64,000 nucleotides of DNA from assembly GCA_037974665.1 (NCBI GenBank), contig CM075782.1, positions 42,150,851 to 42,214,850 of the forward strand. The letters are read 5' to 3'. Each line of letters starts with the position of its first letter. The stretch's first letter is position 1. The notes below the pieces were generated by a model, which saw only the letters and a list, made by a program, of their open reading frames with translations, searched no databases and was not told where the DNA came from. Source of the DNA: Ehretia macrophylla (taxonomy: Eukaryota > Streptophyta > Magnoliopsida > Boraginales > Ehretiaceae). Shown here in pieces: positions 35,812 through 45,549 of the stretch. Position numbers and translations under genes: made by a program.

Positions 35812-36224
35812 GTCATGTTGAGTGCGCAAAGACCTTATTTGTCGTCCTTTTCGTGGCTCTCAACAAACGATCAATGACGAAGAAACAGCGCAAAAATATG
35901 AAAAATAGCTCGAAACTGATGAAAACGTTCAATTTTGGGCTCCAAAAATAGTTGCAGCCGTGTAGGCTTGCTGCACCCGTCGTAGAGCCCTTGGAGAGCT
36001 TTCCAACGGTATGTTGTGCTCTGCATAACTCCTTACGGATCAAAAGTTATGGGCACCGGAGCGACGGCGACCTAATCACAGGCCCCGTGCCCTCAGTTTG
36101 CGGGCCCAGCCTCTACGCTAAGCGAAGTTGTCTTGCTCAAGATGCCGTGGAACTCGGTAATAGAAATGTGATGGATAAAGCATCTTGGCAAGCCTAAATG
36201 GGGCAAAAAATTCAAAACGAAAGG

Positions 36225-36342
36225 GGGTGCAACACGAGGACATCCTTGGGGGTCACCCATCCTTGTACTACTCTCTCCCAACCACACTTAACTTCGGAGA
36301 TCTGATGGGATCCAATGCATTACTGCTGGTATGATCGCACCC
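36225..36342 (-). rRNA. 5S rRNA gene copy R2
   Basis: Full-length. The 5' end reads GGTGCGATCATACC on the minus strand, as in canonical 5S; box A altered. Confidence 0.84.
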
Positions 36343-36757
36343 GTCATTTTGAGTGTACAAAGCCCTTATTTGTCGTCCTTTTGGCGTGTCCCGACAAACG
36401 ATCAGGGACGAAGATACAGCGCAAAAAGAAGAAAAGTGGCCGGAAACTAATGAAAACATTTGATTTTGGGCTTCGTAAAAAGGTGCAACCGAGCAAGCTT
36501 GCTACCCTAGTCGTAGAGTTCTCGGAGAGCTTTCCAACGGCATGTTGTGTGCCTCGTAACTCCATACGGATCAAAAGTTATGGTCACCGAAGCGACGAAG
36601 ACCTGGTCACAGGCCCCACACCCTCGGTTTGCGGCCCCAGCCTCTACGCGAATCGAAGCTGTCTTGCCCAAGATGCCGTAGGACTTGGTAATCGAAATGT
36701 GACGGATAAAGCATCTTGGCAAGCTTGTACGAGGCAAAAAATTCAAAACGAAAAGCG

Positions 36758-36875
36758 GGGTGCAACACGAGGACTTCCTTGGGGGTCACCCATCCTCGTA
36801 CTACTCTCTCCCAAGCACGCTTAACTTCGAAGATCAGATGGGATCTGGTGCATTACTACTGGTACGATCACACCC
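36758..36875 (-). rRNA. 5S rRNA gene copy R3
   Basis: Full-length with box A intact. Confidence 0.84.
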
Positions 36876-37185
36876 GTCATGTTGAGTACGCAAAGCCCTT
36901 ATTTGTCATCCTTTTCATGGCTCCCGACGAACGATCAGAGGTGAAGAAACTGCACAAAAAGAAGAAAAGTTGCTCAAAACTAATGAAAATGTTCAATTTT
37001 GGGCAGCGAAAGTTGGTGCAGCTGAGCAGGCCTGCTATCCACGTCGTAGAGCTCTCGAAAATCTTTCAAACGGTATGCTGTGCGCCGCGTAACTCCTTGC
37101 GGATCAAAAAGTTAAGGTCATCGGAATGTGATGGATAAAGCATCTTGGCAAGCCCGAACGGGGAAAAAAATTCAAAACGAAAAGG

Positions 37186-37303
37186 GGGTGCAACATGAGG
37201 ACTTCTCTGGGGGTCACCCATCCTAGTACTACTCTCTCCCAAGCACGCTTAACTTCAGAGATCTGAAGGGATCTGGTACATTACTGCTGGTATGATTGCA
37301 CCT
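37186..37303 (-). rRNA. 5S rRNA gene copy R4
   Basis: Full-length, box A intact. Its 3' spacer has lost about 105 bp (junction TCATCGGAATGTGATGG), so the distance from R3 is only 428 bp. Confidence 0.84.
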
Positions 37304-37717
37304 GTCATGTTGAGTGCGCAAAGCCCTTATTTGTCGTCATTTTCACGGCTCCCGACGAACGATTAGGGACGAAGAAATAGAGTAAAAAGAAGAAAAGTGG
37401 CCTAAAACTGATAAAGCGTTCAATTTTGGACTCCGAAAAAGGGCGCAGCCGAGCGGGCTTGGTACTCCCGTCGTGGAGCTTTCGGAGAGCTTTCCAACGG
37501 TATGCTGTGCGTTGCATAACTTCTTACGGATCAAAAGTTATGGGCACTGGAGCTATGGAGGCCTAGTCACAGTCTCCAAGCCCTCGGTTTGCGGGCCCAA
37601 CCTCTACGCGAAACGAAGTTGTCTTGCTCAAGTTGCCGTGGGACGCGATAATAGAAATGTGATGGATAAAGCACCTTGGCAAGTCTAAACGGGGCAAAAA
37701 ATTCAAAACGAAAAGGG

Positions 37718-37829
37718 GGGTGCAACATGAGGACTTCCTTGGGGGTCACCCATCCTAGTATAACTCTCTCCCAAGCACGCTTAACTTTGGAGATTTGATG
37801 GGATCCGGTGCATTACTCCGGGTATGATC
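37718..37829 (-). pseudogene. 5S rRNA pseudogene R5 (5' end lost)
   Basis: 112 bp. The 5'-terminal GGGTGC and the adjacent -1 base are missing (GGTATGATCATCATG on the plus strand). Counterpart of R13 by shared spacer variants (ATGCTATGGGACT, ATAGAAGTATGAC). Confidence 0.84.
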
Positions 37830-38244
37830 ATCATGTTGAGTGCGCAAAGCCCTTATTTGTCGTCCTTTTTGCGGCTCCCGATGAACAATCAGGGACGAAG
37901 AAATAGCACAAAAAGAACAAAAATGGCCCAAAATTGCTGAAAATGCTTGATTTTGGTCTCCAAAAACATGCGCAGTCAAGCAGGATTGCAGCCCCAGTCG
38001 TAAAGCTCTCAGAGAGCTTTCCAACGGTATGTTGTGCGCCACCAAACTCCTTACGAAACAAAATTTATGGTCATCGGAACGACAGAGATCTAGTCACAGG
38101 CCCCACGCCCTCGGTTTGTGGGCCTAGCCTCTAAGCAAAGCGAAGTTGTCTTGCCTAAGATGCTATGGGACTCAGTAATAGAAGTATGACGGATAAAGCA
38201 TCTTGGCAAGCCTGAATTAGGCAAAAAATTCAAAACAAAAAAGG

Positions 38245-38361
38245 GGGTGCTAAACGAGGACTTCCCTGGGGGTCACCCTTCCTAGTACTACGATTTCCCA
38301 AGCACGTTTAACTTTAGAGATCTGATGGGATCGGTGCATTACTACTAGTATGATCGTACCC
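38245..38361 (-). rRNA. 5S rRNA gene copy R6
   Basis: 117 bp; one base lost in GGGATCGGTGC. Counterpart of R14, which shares that loss and the unusual ATATATTGAG / AATATGTTGAG 5' flank. Confidence 0.83.
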
Positions 38362-38776
38362 GATATATTGAGTACGCAAAGCCCTTATTTGTCGTCCTTT
38401 TCGCGGCTCCCGACCAACGATCAGGGACGAAGAAATAGTGCAAAAGAAGAAAAGTGGGCCAAAACTGATGAAAGCGTTCGATTTTAGCCTTTAAAAATAG
38501 GCCCAATCATGCAGGCTTCCTGCCCCCGACATAGAGCTCTCGGAGGGCTTTTCAACGGTATGCTGTGCGCCGCATAACTCTTTACGGATCAAAAGTTATG
38601 GTCACCGGAGCGATAGAGACCTAGTCACTGACCCCATGCCCTCAGTTTGCGGGCCCAGCCTCTACGCGAAGTGAAGTTGTCTTGCCCATGATGCCGTGGG
38701 ACTAGATAATAGAAATGTGATGGATAAAGTATCTTGGCAAGCCTGAACGGGGCAAAAAATTCAAACCGAAAAGGGG

Positions 38777-38894
38777 GGGTGCAACACAAGGACTTCCCTA
38801 GGGGTCACCCATTCTAGTACTACTCTCTTCCAAACACGCTTAACTTCGGAGATCTGATGGCATCCGGTGCATTACTGCTGGTATGATCGTACCC
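38777..38894 (-). rRNA. 5S rRNA gene copy R7
   Basis: Full-length. The upstream spacer carries ACATGCGCAATTGAGTAGG, shared with R15. Confidence 0.83.
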
Positions 38895-39309
38895 ACCATG
38901 TTGAGTGCGCAAAGCCCTTATTTGTCGTCCTTTTCACGGCTCCCGACAATCGATCAGGGACGAAAAAATAGCACAACAAGAGCAAAAGTGGCCCAAAATT
39001 GATAAAAATGTTTGATTTTGGACTCCAAAAACATGCGCAATTGAGTAGGATTGTTGCCCCCATCATAGAGCTCTCGGAGAGCTTTCCAACGGAATGCTGT
39101 GCGCTGCGTAACTCATCACGGATCAATAGTTATGGTCACTGGAGCGACGGAGACCTGGTCACAATCCCCACGTCCTCGGTTTACTGGCCCAGCCTCTAGG
39201 CGAAGCGAAGTTGTCTTGCCCAACATGCTGTGGGAGTCGGTAATAGAAATGTGACAGATAAAGCAACTTGGCAAGCCTGAACGTGGCAAAAAATTTAAAA
39301 CGAAAATGG

Positions 39310-39427
39310 GGATACAACACGAGGACTTCCTTGGGGGTCACTCATCCTAATACTACTCTCTCCTAAGCACGCTTAACTTTGGAGATCTGATGGGATCCAG
39401 TGCATTACTACTGGTATAATCACACCC
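39310..39427 (-). rRNA. 5S rRNA gene copy R8
   Basis: Full-length; 3' end and box C altered (GGATACAAC, GTCACTCATCC on the plus strand). Confidence 0.82.
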
Positions 39428-39841
39428 GTCATTTTGAGTGGGCAAAGCCCTCATTTGTCGTCCGTTTCGTAGCTCCCGACGAATGATCAAGCACGAAGAA
39501 ACTGCGCAAAAAGAAGAAAAGTGTCCCGAAACTAATGAAAACATTAAATTTTGGGCTCCAAAAACTAGCGCAGCTGAGTAGGTTAGCTGCCCCCGTCATA
39601 GAGCTCTCGGATAGCTTTCCAACGGTATGCTATGCGCTGCATAACTCCTGAAAAATCAAAAGTTATGGTCACCGGAGTGACGGAGACCTGGTCACAGGCC
39701 CCATGCCCTCGGTTTGCGGTCCCAGCCTCTACACGAAGCGAAGTCTTCTTGCCCAAGATGCCGTGGGACTCAGTAATAGAAATGTTGCGGATAAAGCAAT
39801 TTGGCAAACATGAACGAGGGAAAAAAGCAAAACGAAAAGGG

Positions 39842-39940
39842 GGGTGCAACACGAGGACTTCTCAAGGGGTCACCCATCCTAGTACTACTCTTTCCCAAGC
39901 ACGCTTAACTTCGGAGATTACTACTAGTATGATCACACAC
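39842..39940 (-). pseudogene. 5S rRNA pseudogene R9 (internal deletion)
   Basis: 99 bp; about 18 bp including the GGATCC region are missing (GGAGATTACTACTAG). Box A is intact. First of the odd-type units of the dimer (AATTTGGCAAACATGAACG in its 3' spacer). Confidence 0.84.
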
Positions 39941-40353
39941 ATCATGTTGATTGCAGAAAGCCTTTATTTGTCGCCCTTTTCGTGGCTCCCGACAAATAAT
40001 CAGGGACGAAGAAACAACGCAAAAAGAAGAAAAGTAGCCCTAAACTGATGAAAACGTTCAATTTTGGGCTATAAAAATAGGCGCAACCATGTAGAATTGC
40101 TACCCCCGTCGTAGAGCTCTCGTAGAGCTTTCTAACAGTATGATGTGCGCTGCATAACTCCTTACGGATCAAAAGATATGGGCACTGGAGTGACGGAGAC
40201 CTAGTCTCAGGGCCCATGCCCTCAGTTTGCAGGCCCATCCTATACGCAAAGCGAAGTTTTCTGCCCAAGATGCCGTGGGACTCGGTAATAGAAATGTGAT
40301 GGATAAAACATATTGGCATGCTTGAACGAGGCAAAAAATTCAAAACGAAAAGG

Positions 40354-40470
40354 GGGTGCAACACGAGGACTTCCCTGGGGTCACCCATCCTAGTACTACT
40401 CTCACCCAAGCACGCTTAACTTTGGAGTTCTGATGGAATCTGGTGCATTACTGTTGGTATGATCATACCC
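40354..40470 (-). rRNA. 5S rRNA gene copy R10
   Basis: 117 bp; box A intact. The only copy I noticed with canonical CAGAACTCC (plus strand GGAGTTCTGATGG), where the family has CAGATCTCC. Confidence 0.84.
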
Positions 40471-40881
40471 GTCATGTTGACGGTGCAAAACCCTTCTTTG
40501 TCGTCCTTTTTGCGGCTCCCGACGAACGATCTGGATGAAGAAACAACACAAAAAGAAGAAAAGTGGCTTGAAATTGATGAAAACATTCAATTTTGGGCTC
40601 TGAAAACAGGCACAGACAAGCAGGCTTTCTACCCCTGTCGTAGAGCTCTCAGAGATCTTTCCAACAGTATGCTGTGAGTCACATAACTCCTTACGGATCA
40701 AAAGTATGGTCATCGGAGCGACAGAGACCTGGTCACAGGCCCCGCGCCCTCGGTTTGCTGGCCCAGCCTCTACGCGAAGCGAATTTGTCTAGCCCAAGAT
40801 GTCATAGGACTTGGTAATAGAAATGCGACGGTTAAAGCAATTTGGCAAGCATGAACGAGGCAAAAAAAAAAACGAAAAGGT

Positions 40882-40999
40882 GGGTGCAACACGAGGACTT
40901 CCCAGGGGGTCACCCATTCTAGTACTACTCTCTCCCAAGCACGATTAACATCGGAGATCTGATGGGATCCGATGTATTACTGATGGTATGATCGAATCC
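40882..40999 (-). rRNA. 5S rRNA gene copy R11
   Basis: Full-length; odd-type 3' spacer (AATTTGGCAAGCATGAACG). Box A altered. Confidence 0.83.
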
Positions 41000-41414
41000 G
41001 TCATGTTGAGGATGCAAAGCCCTTATTTCTCATCCTTTTCGCGTCTCCCGATGAACGATCCGGGATAATCAAACAGTGCAAAAAGAAGAAAAGTGGCCCA
41101 AAATTGATGAAAATGTTCAATTTTAGACTCCGAAAATAGGCACAACCGAGCAGGCCTGCTGCCCCCGTCGTAGAGCTTTCAGAGAGCTTTCTAACGGTAT
41201 GTTGTACGCATCATAACTCTTTACAGATCAAAAGTTATGGGCACTGGAGTGACGGAGACCTGGTCACCTGCCCCACGCCCTCAGTTTGCGGGCCCAGCCT
41301 CTACGCGAAGGGAAGTTCTCTTGCCTAAGATGCTGTGGGACTCGGTAATAGAAATGTGTTGGATAAAGCATCTTGGCAAGCCTTAACGGGGCAAAAAATT
41401 CAAAATGAAAAGGG

Positions 41415-41532
41415 GGGTGCAACACGAGGACTTCCCTAGGGGTCACCCATCCTAGTACTACTCTCTCCCAAGCACACTTAACTTCGGAGATGTCATAGGA
41501 TCTAGTGCATTACTGCTGGTATTATCGCACCC
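41415..41532 (-). rRNA. 5S rRNA gene copy R12
   Basis: Full-length; even-type spacer (CATCTTGGCAAGCC). Box A altered by one change. Confidence 0.83.
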
Positions 41533-41946
41533 GTCATGTTGAGTGCGCAAAGCCCTTATTTGTCGTCCTTTTCGTGGCTCTCGACGAACGATCAGAGACG
41601 AAGAAACAACGATAAAAGAAGAGAATTGGCCCAAAACTGATAAAAATGATTGATTTTGGACTCCGTAAATAGGCGCAGCCGAGTAGGCATGCTGCCCTAG
41701 TCGTAGAGTTCTCGAAGATCATTCTAACGGCATGTTGTGTGCTGTGTAACACCTTACGAATCAAAAGTTATAGACACCGGAGCGACGGAGACCTGGTCAC
41801 AGGCCCCACGCACTCGGGTTGCGGGCCCAGCCTCTACGCGACGTACAGTTGTCTTGCACAAGATGACGTGGGACTCTGTAATAGAAATGTGACGGATAAA
41901 GGAATTTGGCAAGCATGAACGGGGCAAATAAACAAAACGAAAAGGG

Positions 41947-42063
41947 GGGTGCAACACGAGGACTTACCTGGGGTCACCCATCCTAGTACTACTCTTTCCC
42001 AAGCACGCTTAACTTCAGAGATTAGATGGGATCCGGTGCATTACTGCTGGTATGATAGTACCC
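41947..42063 (-). rRNA. 5S rRNA gene copy R13
   Basis: 117 bp; odd-type spacer; box A intact. Counterpart of R5, eight units away. Confidence 0.84.
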
Positions 42064-42478
42064 GTCATGTTGAGTGCGCATAGCCCATATTTGTCATCCT
42101 TTTTGTGGCTCCCGATGAACGATCAGGGATGAAGAAACAGAGCAAAAAGAAGAAAAGTGGCTGAAAACTAATGAAAATGTTTGATTTTAGGCTCCGAAAA
42201 TAGGCGCAGTCGAGCAGGATTGCTACCCCCGTCGTAGAGCTCATAGAGAGCTTTCCAACGGTATGTTGTGCACCGCGTAACTCCTTACGGAACAAAAGTT
42301 ATAGTCACCGAAACGACAGAGACCTGGTCATAGGCCCCATGCCCTCGGTTTGTGGGCCCAGCCTCTAACTAAAGCGAAGTAGTCTTGCCCAAGATGCTAT
42401 GGGACTTTATAATAGAAGTATGACAGATAAAGCATCTTGGCAAGCCTGAACGCGGCAAAAAATTCAAAACGAAAAGAG

Positions 42479-42595
42479 GGGTGCAACACGAGGACTTCCC
42501 TGGAGGTCACCCATCCTAGTACTACTATTTTCCAAGCACGCTTAACTTCAAAGATCTGATGGGATCGGTGCATTATTGCTAGTATGATCGCACCC
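42479..42595 (-). rRNA. 5S rRNA gene copy R14
   Basis: 117 bp; even type. Closest of all copies to canonical 5S in the box C region (CTGGAGGTCACCCATC on the plus strand) with box A intact. The 3' spacer is nearly the same as that of R18. Confidence 0.85.
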
Positions 42596-43008
42596 AATAT
42601 GTTGAGTGCGCAAAGCCCTTATTTATCGTCCTTTCCGCGGTTCCCGATCAACGATCAGGGATGAAGAAACAGCGCAAAAATTAGAAAAGTGGCCTAAAAC
42701 TGATAAAAAACATTCAATTGTAGGCTTTGAAAATCGGCGCAGCCGTGCAGGTTTCCTGCCTCCGTCGTAGAGCTCTCGGAGGGCTTTCGAACGTTATACT
42801 GTGCCGCATTACTCCTCACGGATCAAAAGTTATGGGCACCGGAACGACGGAGAACTGGTCACAGGCCCCATGCCCTCAGTTTGTGGGCCCAGCCTCTACG
42901 CGAAGCGAAGTTGTCTTGCCAAAGATGCAGTGGGACTCGGTAATAGAAATGTGACGGATAAAACAATTTGGCAAGCATGAACGGGTCAAAAAATTCAAAA
43001 TGAAAAAG

Positions 43009-43126
43009 GGGTGCAACACGAGGACTTCGTTTTGGGTCACCCATCCTACTACAACTCTCTTCCAAACACGCTTAACTTCGGCGATCTGATGGGATCGGGT
43101 GCATTACTGTTGGTATGATCATACCT
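43009..43126 (-). rRNA. 5S rRNA gene copy R15
   Basis: Full-length; odd type. Shares the rare CTTCGTTTTGGGTC with L18 and the ACATGCGCAGTTGAGTAGG spacer with R7. Confidence 0.83.
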
Positions 43127-43541
43127 GTCATGTTGAGTGTGCAAAGCCCTTATTTGTCATCCATTTCGTGGATCCCGACGAGCGATCAGGGACGAAGAAA
43201 CATCACAAAAAGAAGAAAAGTGGCCTAAAACTGATGAAAATTTTTGATTTTGGGCTCCAAAAACATGCGCAGTTGAGTAGGATTACTGCCCCCATCGTAG
43301 AGCTCTCGGAGAGCTTCCCAACGATATGTTGTGCGCTGTGTAACTCCTTACGAATCATAAGTTATGGTCACCGAAGCGACGGAGACCTGGTCACAAGCCC
43401 CACGACCTCGGTTTGCGGGCCCAGCTGCTATGCGAAGAGAAGTTGTCTTGCCCAAGATGCCATGGGACTCGGTAATAGAAATGTGATAGATAAAGCATCT
43501 TGGCAAGCCTAAACAGGGCAAAAAATTCAAAACGAAAAGGG

Positions 43542-43659
43542 GGGTGCAACACGAGGACTTCTTTAGGGGTCACCCATCCTATTACTACTCTCCCCCAAGC
43601 ACGCTTAAATCTGGAGATCTAATGGGATCTGGTGTATTACTGTTGGTATGATCGCACTC
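43542..43659 (-). rRNA. 5S rRNA gene copy R16
   Basis: Full-length; even type; box A altered (CTTAAATCTGG). Confidence 0.83.
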
Positions 43660-43970
43660 GTCATGTTGAGTGCACAAAGCCCTTATTTGTCATCCTTTTC
43701 GCGACTCCCGACGAATGATCAAGGACAAATAAACTGTGCAAAAAGAAGAAAATTGGTCCGAAACTGATGAAAACATTCAATTTTGGGTTTAGAAAATAGG
43801 CACAGCCGAGCAGGCTTGCTGCCCCCATCGTAGAGCTCTTAGATAGCTTTCCAGCCTCTAAGCAAAGCGAAGTTGTCTTGCCCAATATATTGTGGGACTC
43901 GTTAATAGAAATGTGACGGATAAAGAAATTTGGCAAGCATGAACGGGGCAAAAAAACAAAACGAAAATAG

Positions 43971-44088
43971 GGGTGCAACACGAGGACTTCTTAGTGGGTC
44001 ACCCATCCTAGTACTACTCGCTTCCAAGCACGCTGAACTTCGGAGATTTGATGGGATCCTGTGCATTACTACTGGTATGATCGCATCC
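43971..44088 (-). rRNA. 5S rRNA gene copy R17
   Basis: Full-length; odd type. The preceding spacer has lost about 103 bp (junction GATAGCTTTCCAGCCTCTAAG), giving a 429-bp unit. Confidence 0.83.
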
Positions 44089-44505
44089 ATCATGTTGAGT
44101 ACGCAAATCCCTTATTTGTCATCATTTTCGCGGCTCTCGACAAACGATCAGGGATGAAGAAACAGCGCAAAAAAAAAACAAAAGTGGCCCGAAATTGATG
44201 AAAATGTTCGATTTTGGGCTCCAAAAACATGTCCAGTAGAGCAGGTTTGGTGCCCACGTCGTAGAGCTCTTAGAGAGCTTTCCAACGATATGCTGTGCGC
44301 AGCGTAACTCCTTACGAATCAAAAGTTATGGTCACCGGAACAACGGAGACATGGTCAAAGGCCCCACGCCCTCGGTTTACGGGCCTAGCCTATAAGCGAA
44401 GCAAAGTTGTCTTGCCCAAGATGCCGTGGGACTCGGTAATAGAAGTATGACAGATAAAGCATCTTGGCAAGCCTGAACGCGGCAAAAAATTCAAAACGAA
44501 AAGAG

Positions 44506-44623
44506 GGGTGCAACACGAGGACTTCCCTGGAGGTCACACATGCTAGTACTACTCTTTCCCAAGCACGCTTAACTTCCGATATCTGATGGGATTCGGTGCC
44601 TTACTACTGGTATGATCGCACCC
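44506..44623 (-). rRNA. 5S rRNA gene copy R18
   Basis: Full-length; even type; box A intact. Box C partly canonical, as in R14. Confidence 0.84.
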
Positions 44624-45038
44624 GTCATGTTGAGTGCGCAAAACCCTTATTTGTCGTTCTTTTCGCGACTCCCGACAATCGATCAGGGACGAAGAAACAA
44701 CGCAAAAAGAAGAAAAGTGGTCCAAAACTGATGAAAATGTTCGATTTTGGGCTCCGAACACAGGCGCAACCGAGCAAGCTTGCTGCCCCCATCGAAGAGC
44801 TCTTAGAGAGCTTTCCAACAGTATGCTGTGTGACACGTAACTCCTTACGGATCAAAAGTTGTGGTCACCGGAGCGATGGAGACCTGGTAACAGACCCCAC
44901 GCCCTCGATTTGCAGGCCCAGCCTTTACGCGAAGCGAAGTTGTCTTGCCCAAGATACCGTGGGACTCGGTAATAGAAAGATGATGGATAAAGCATCTTGG
45001 CAAGCCTGAACGGGGCCAAAAATTCAAAATGAAAAGGG

Positions 45039-45060
45039 GGGTGCAACACGAGAACTTCCA
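45039..45060 (-). pseudogene. 5S rRNA 3'-end fragment at the element 2 junction
   Basis: Only the last 22 bp of a 5S gene (GGGTGCAACACGAG on the plus strand) precede the element 2 sequence that begins around 45061. Confidence 0.8.
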
Positions 45061-45544
45061 TTAAACATCTTGGCAAGCATCTTGTCTTGCCTAAGTTTAA
45101 TATCCAGCTGCTGAGCTTCCCTGATCTGAGACACCAATAAAGGTTGAATACGGAGATGTGAACACACCACCCTAACATGAGTCAACTCTGGTCTCCAATA
45201 AGTGAATTCCTCAAGAACCTCCCATTTCTTGACAGCCAAACAAGCAATACTCGCCTTCCGGTTGAAAGCATCTACTACAACATTTGCCTTGCCAGGCAGA
45301 TAATTGATAGAACAATTATAATCTACAAGAAGCTCCATCCACCTCCGCTGGCGCATATTCAACTCCTTCTGTGAGAACAAGTACTTCAGACTCTTATGAT
45401 CAATGAAAATCTCAAACTTACTGCCCCACAGATAATGACGCCACTTCTTTAGTGTGAAGACAACTGCTACCAACTCAAGATCATGAGTTGGATAATTCAC
45501 CTCATAAGGCTTCAACTTCCAGGAAGCATAGGCAATAACTCGGC
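45061..45544 (-). pseudogene. RNase H and linker part of element 2 (fossil)
   Basis: Minus-strand coding sequence with the RNase H pattern ([34 protein letters not shown]) followed by the linker before integrase. It continues the segment on the other side of the solo LTR. Confidence 0.85.
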
Positions 45545-45549
45545 CATCC
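45545..45549. repeat. Target site duplication CATCC (left)
   Basis: Directly repeated at 49119-49123; the surrounding element 2 coding sequence is continuous if one copy and the LTR are left out of consideration. Confidence 0.85.

Larger units (their letters stand above)
39842..44505 (-). repeat. Dimeric higher-order repeat in the right block (R9-R17)
   Basis: R9, R11, R13, R15 and R17 have AATTTGGCAA(A/G)CATGAACG in the 3' spacer. R10, R12, R14, R16 and R18 lack it; all but R10 have CATCTTGGCAAGCC there. The period is two units, about 1.06 kb. Confidence 0.7.
35222..45060 (-). repeat. 5S rDNA tandem array, right block (18 copies plus two edge fragments)
   Basis: Same orientation and unit structure as the left block (mostly 531-534 bp). 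Two units are about 429 bp because of spacer deletions. Both edges are broken inside 5S genes by retrotransposon junctions. From R9 to R18, units alternate between two spacer types. No other gene is seen in the spacers. Confidence 0.92.

Noticed and set aside
90-44623. Active major 5S rRNA locus
   Set aside because: Shared departures from canonical 5S in nearly all copies, many individual changes in box A and box C, and several internally deleted genes argue against it, though transcription of some copies cannot be excluded.
208-44855. A frame of about 76 codons on the minus strand recurring in dozens of 5S units (MIRKELRGTQHTVGKLSESS-like)
   Set aside because: It starts with TTG (from CTTTTGATCCG), lies in the 5S spacer, is broken or shifted in many units, and its recurrence is explained by the tandem repeat.
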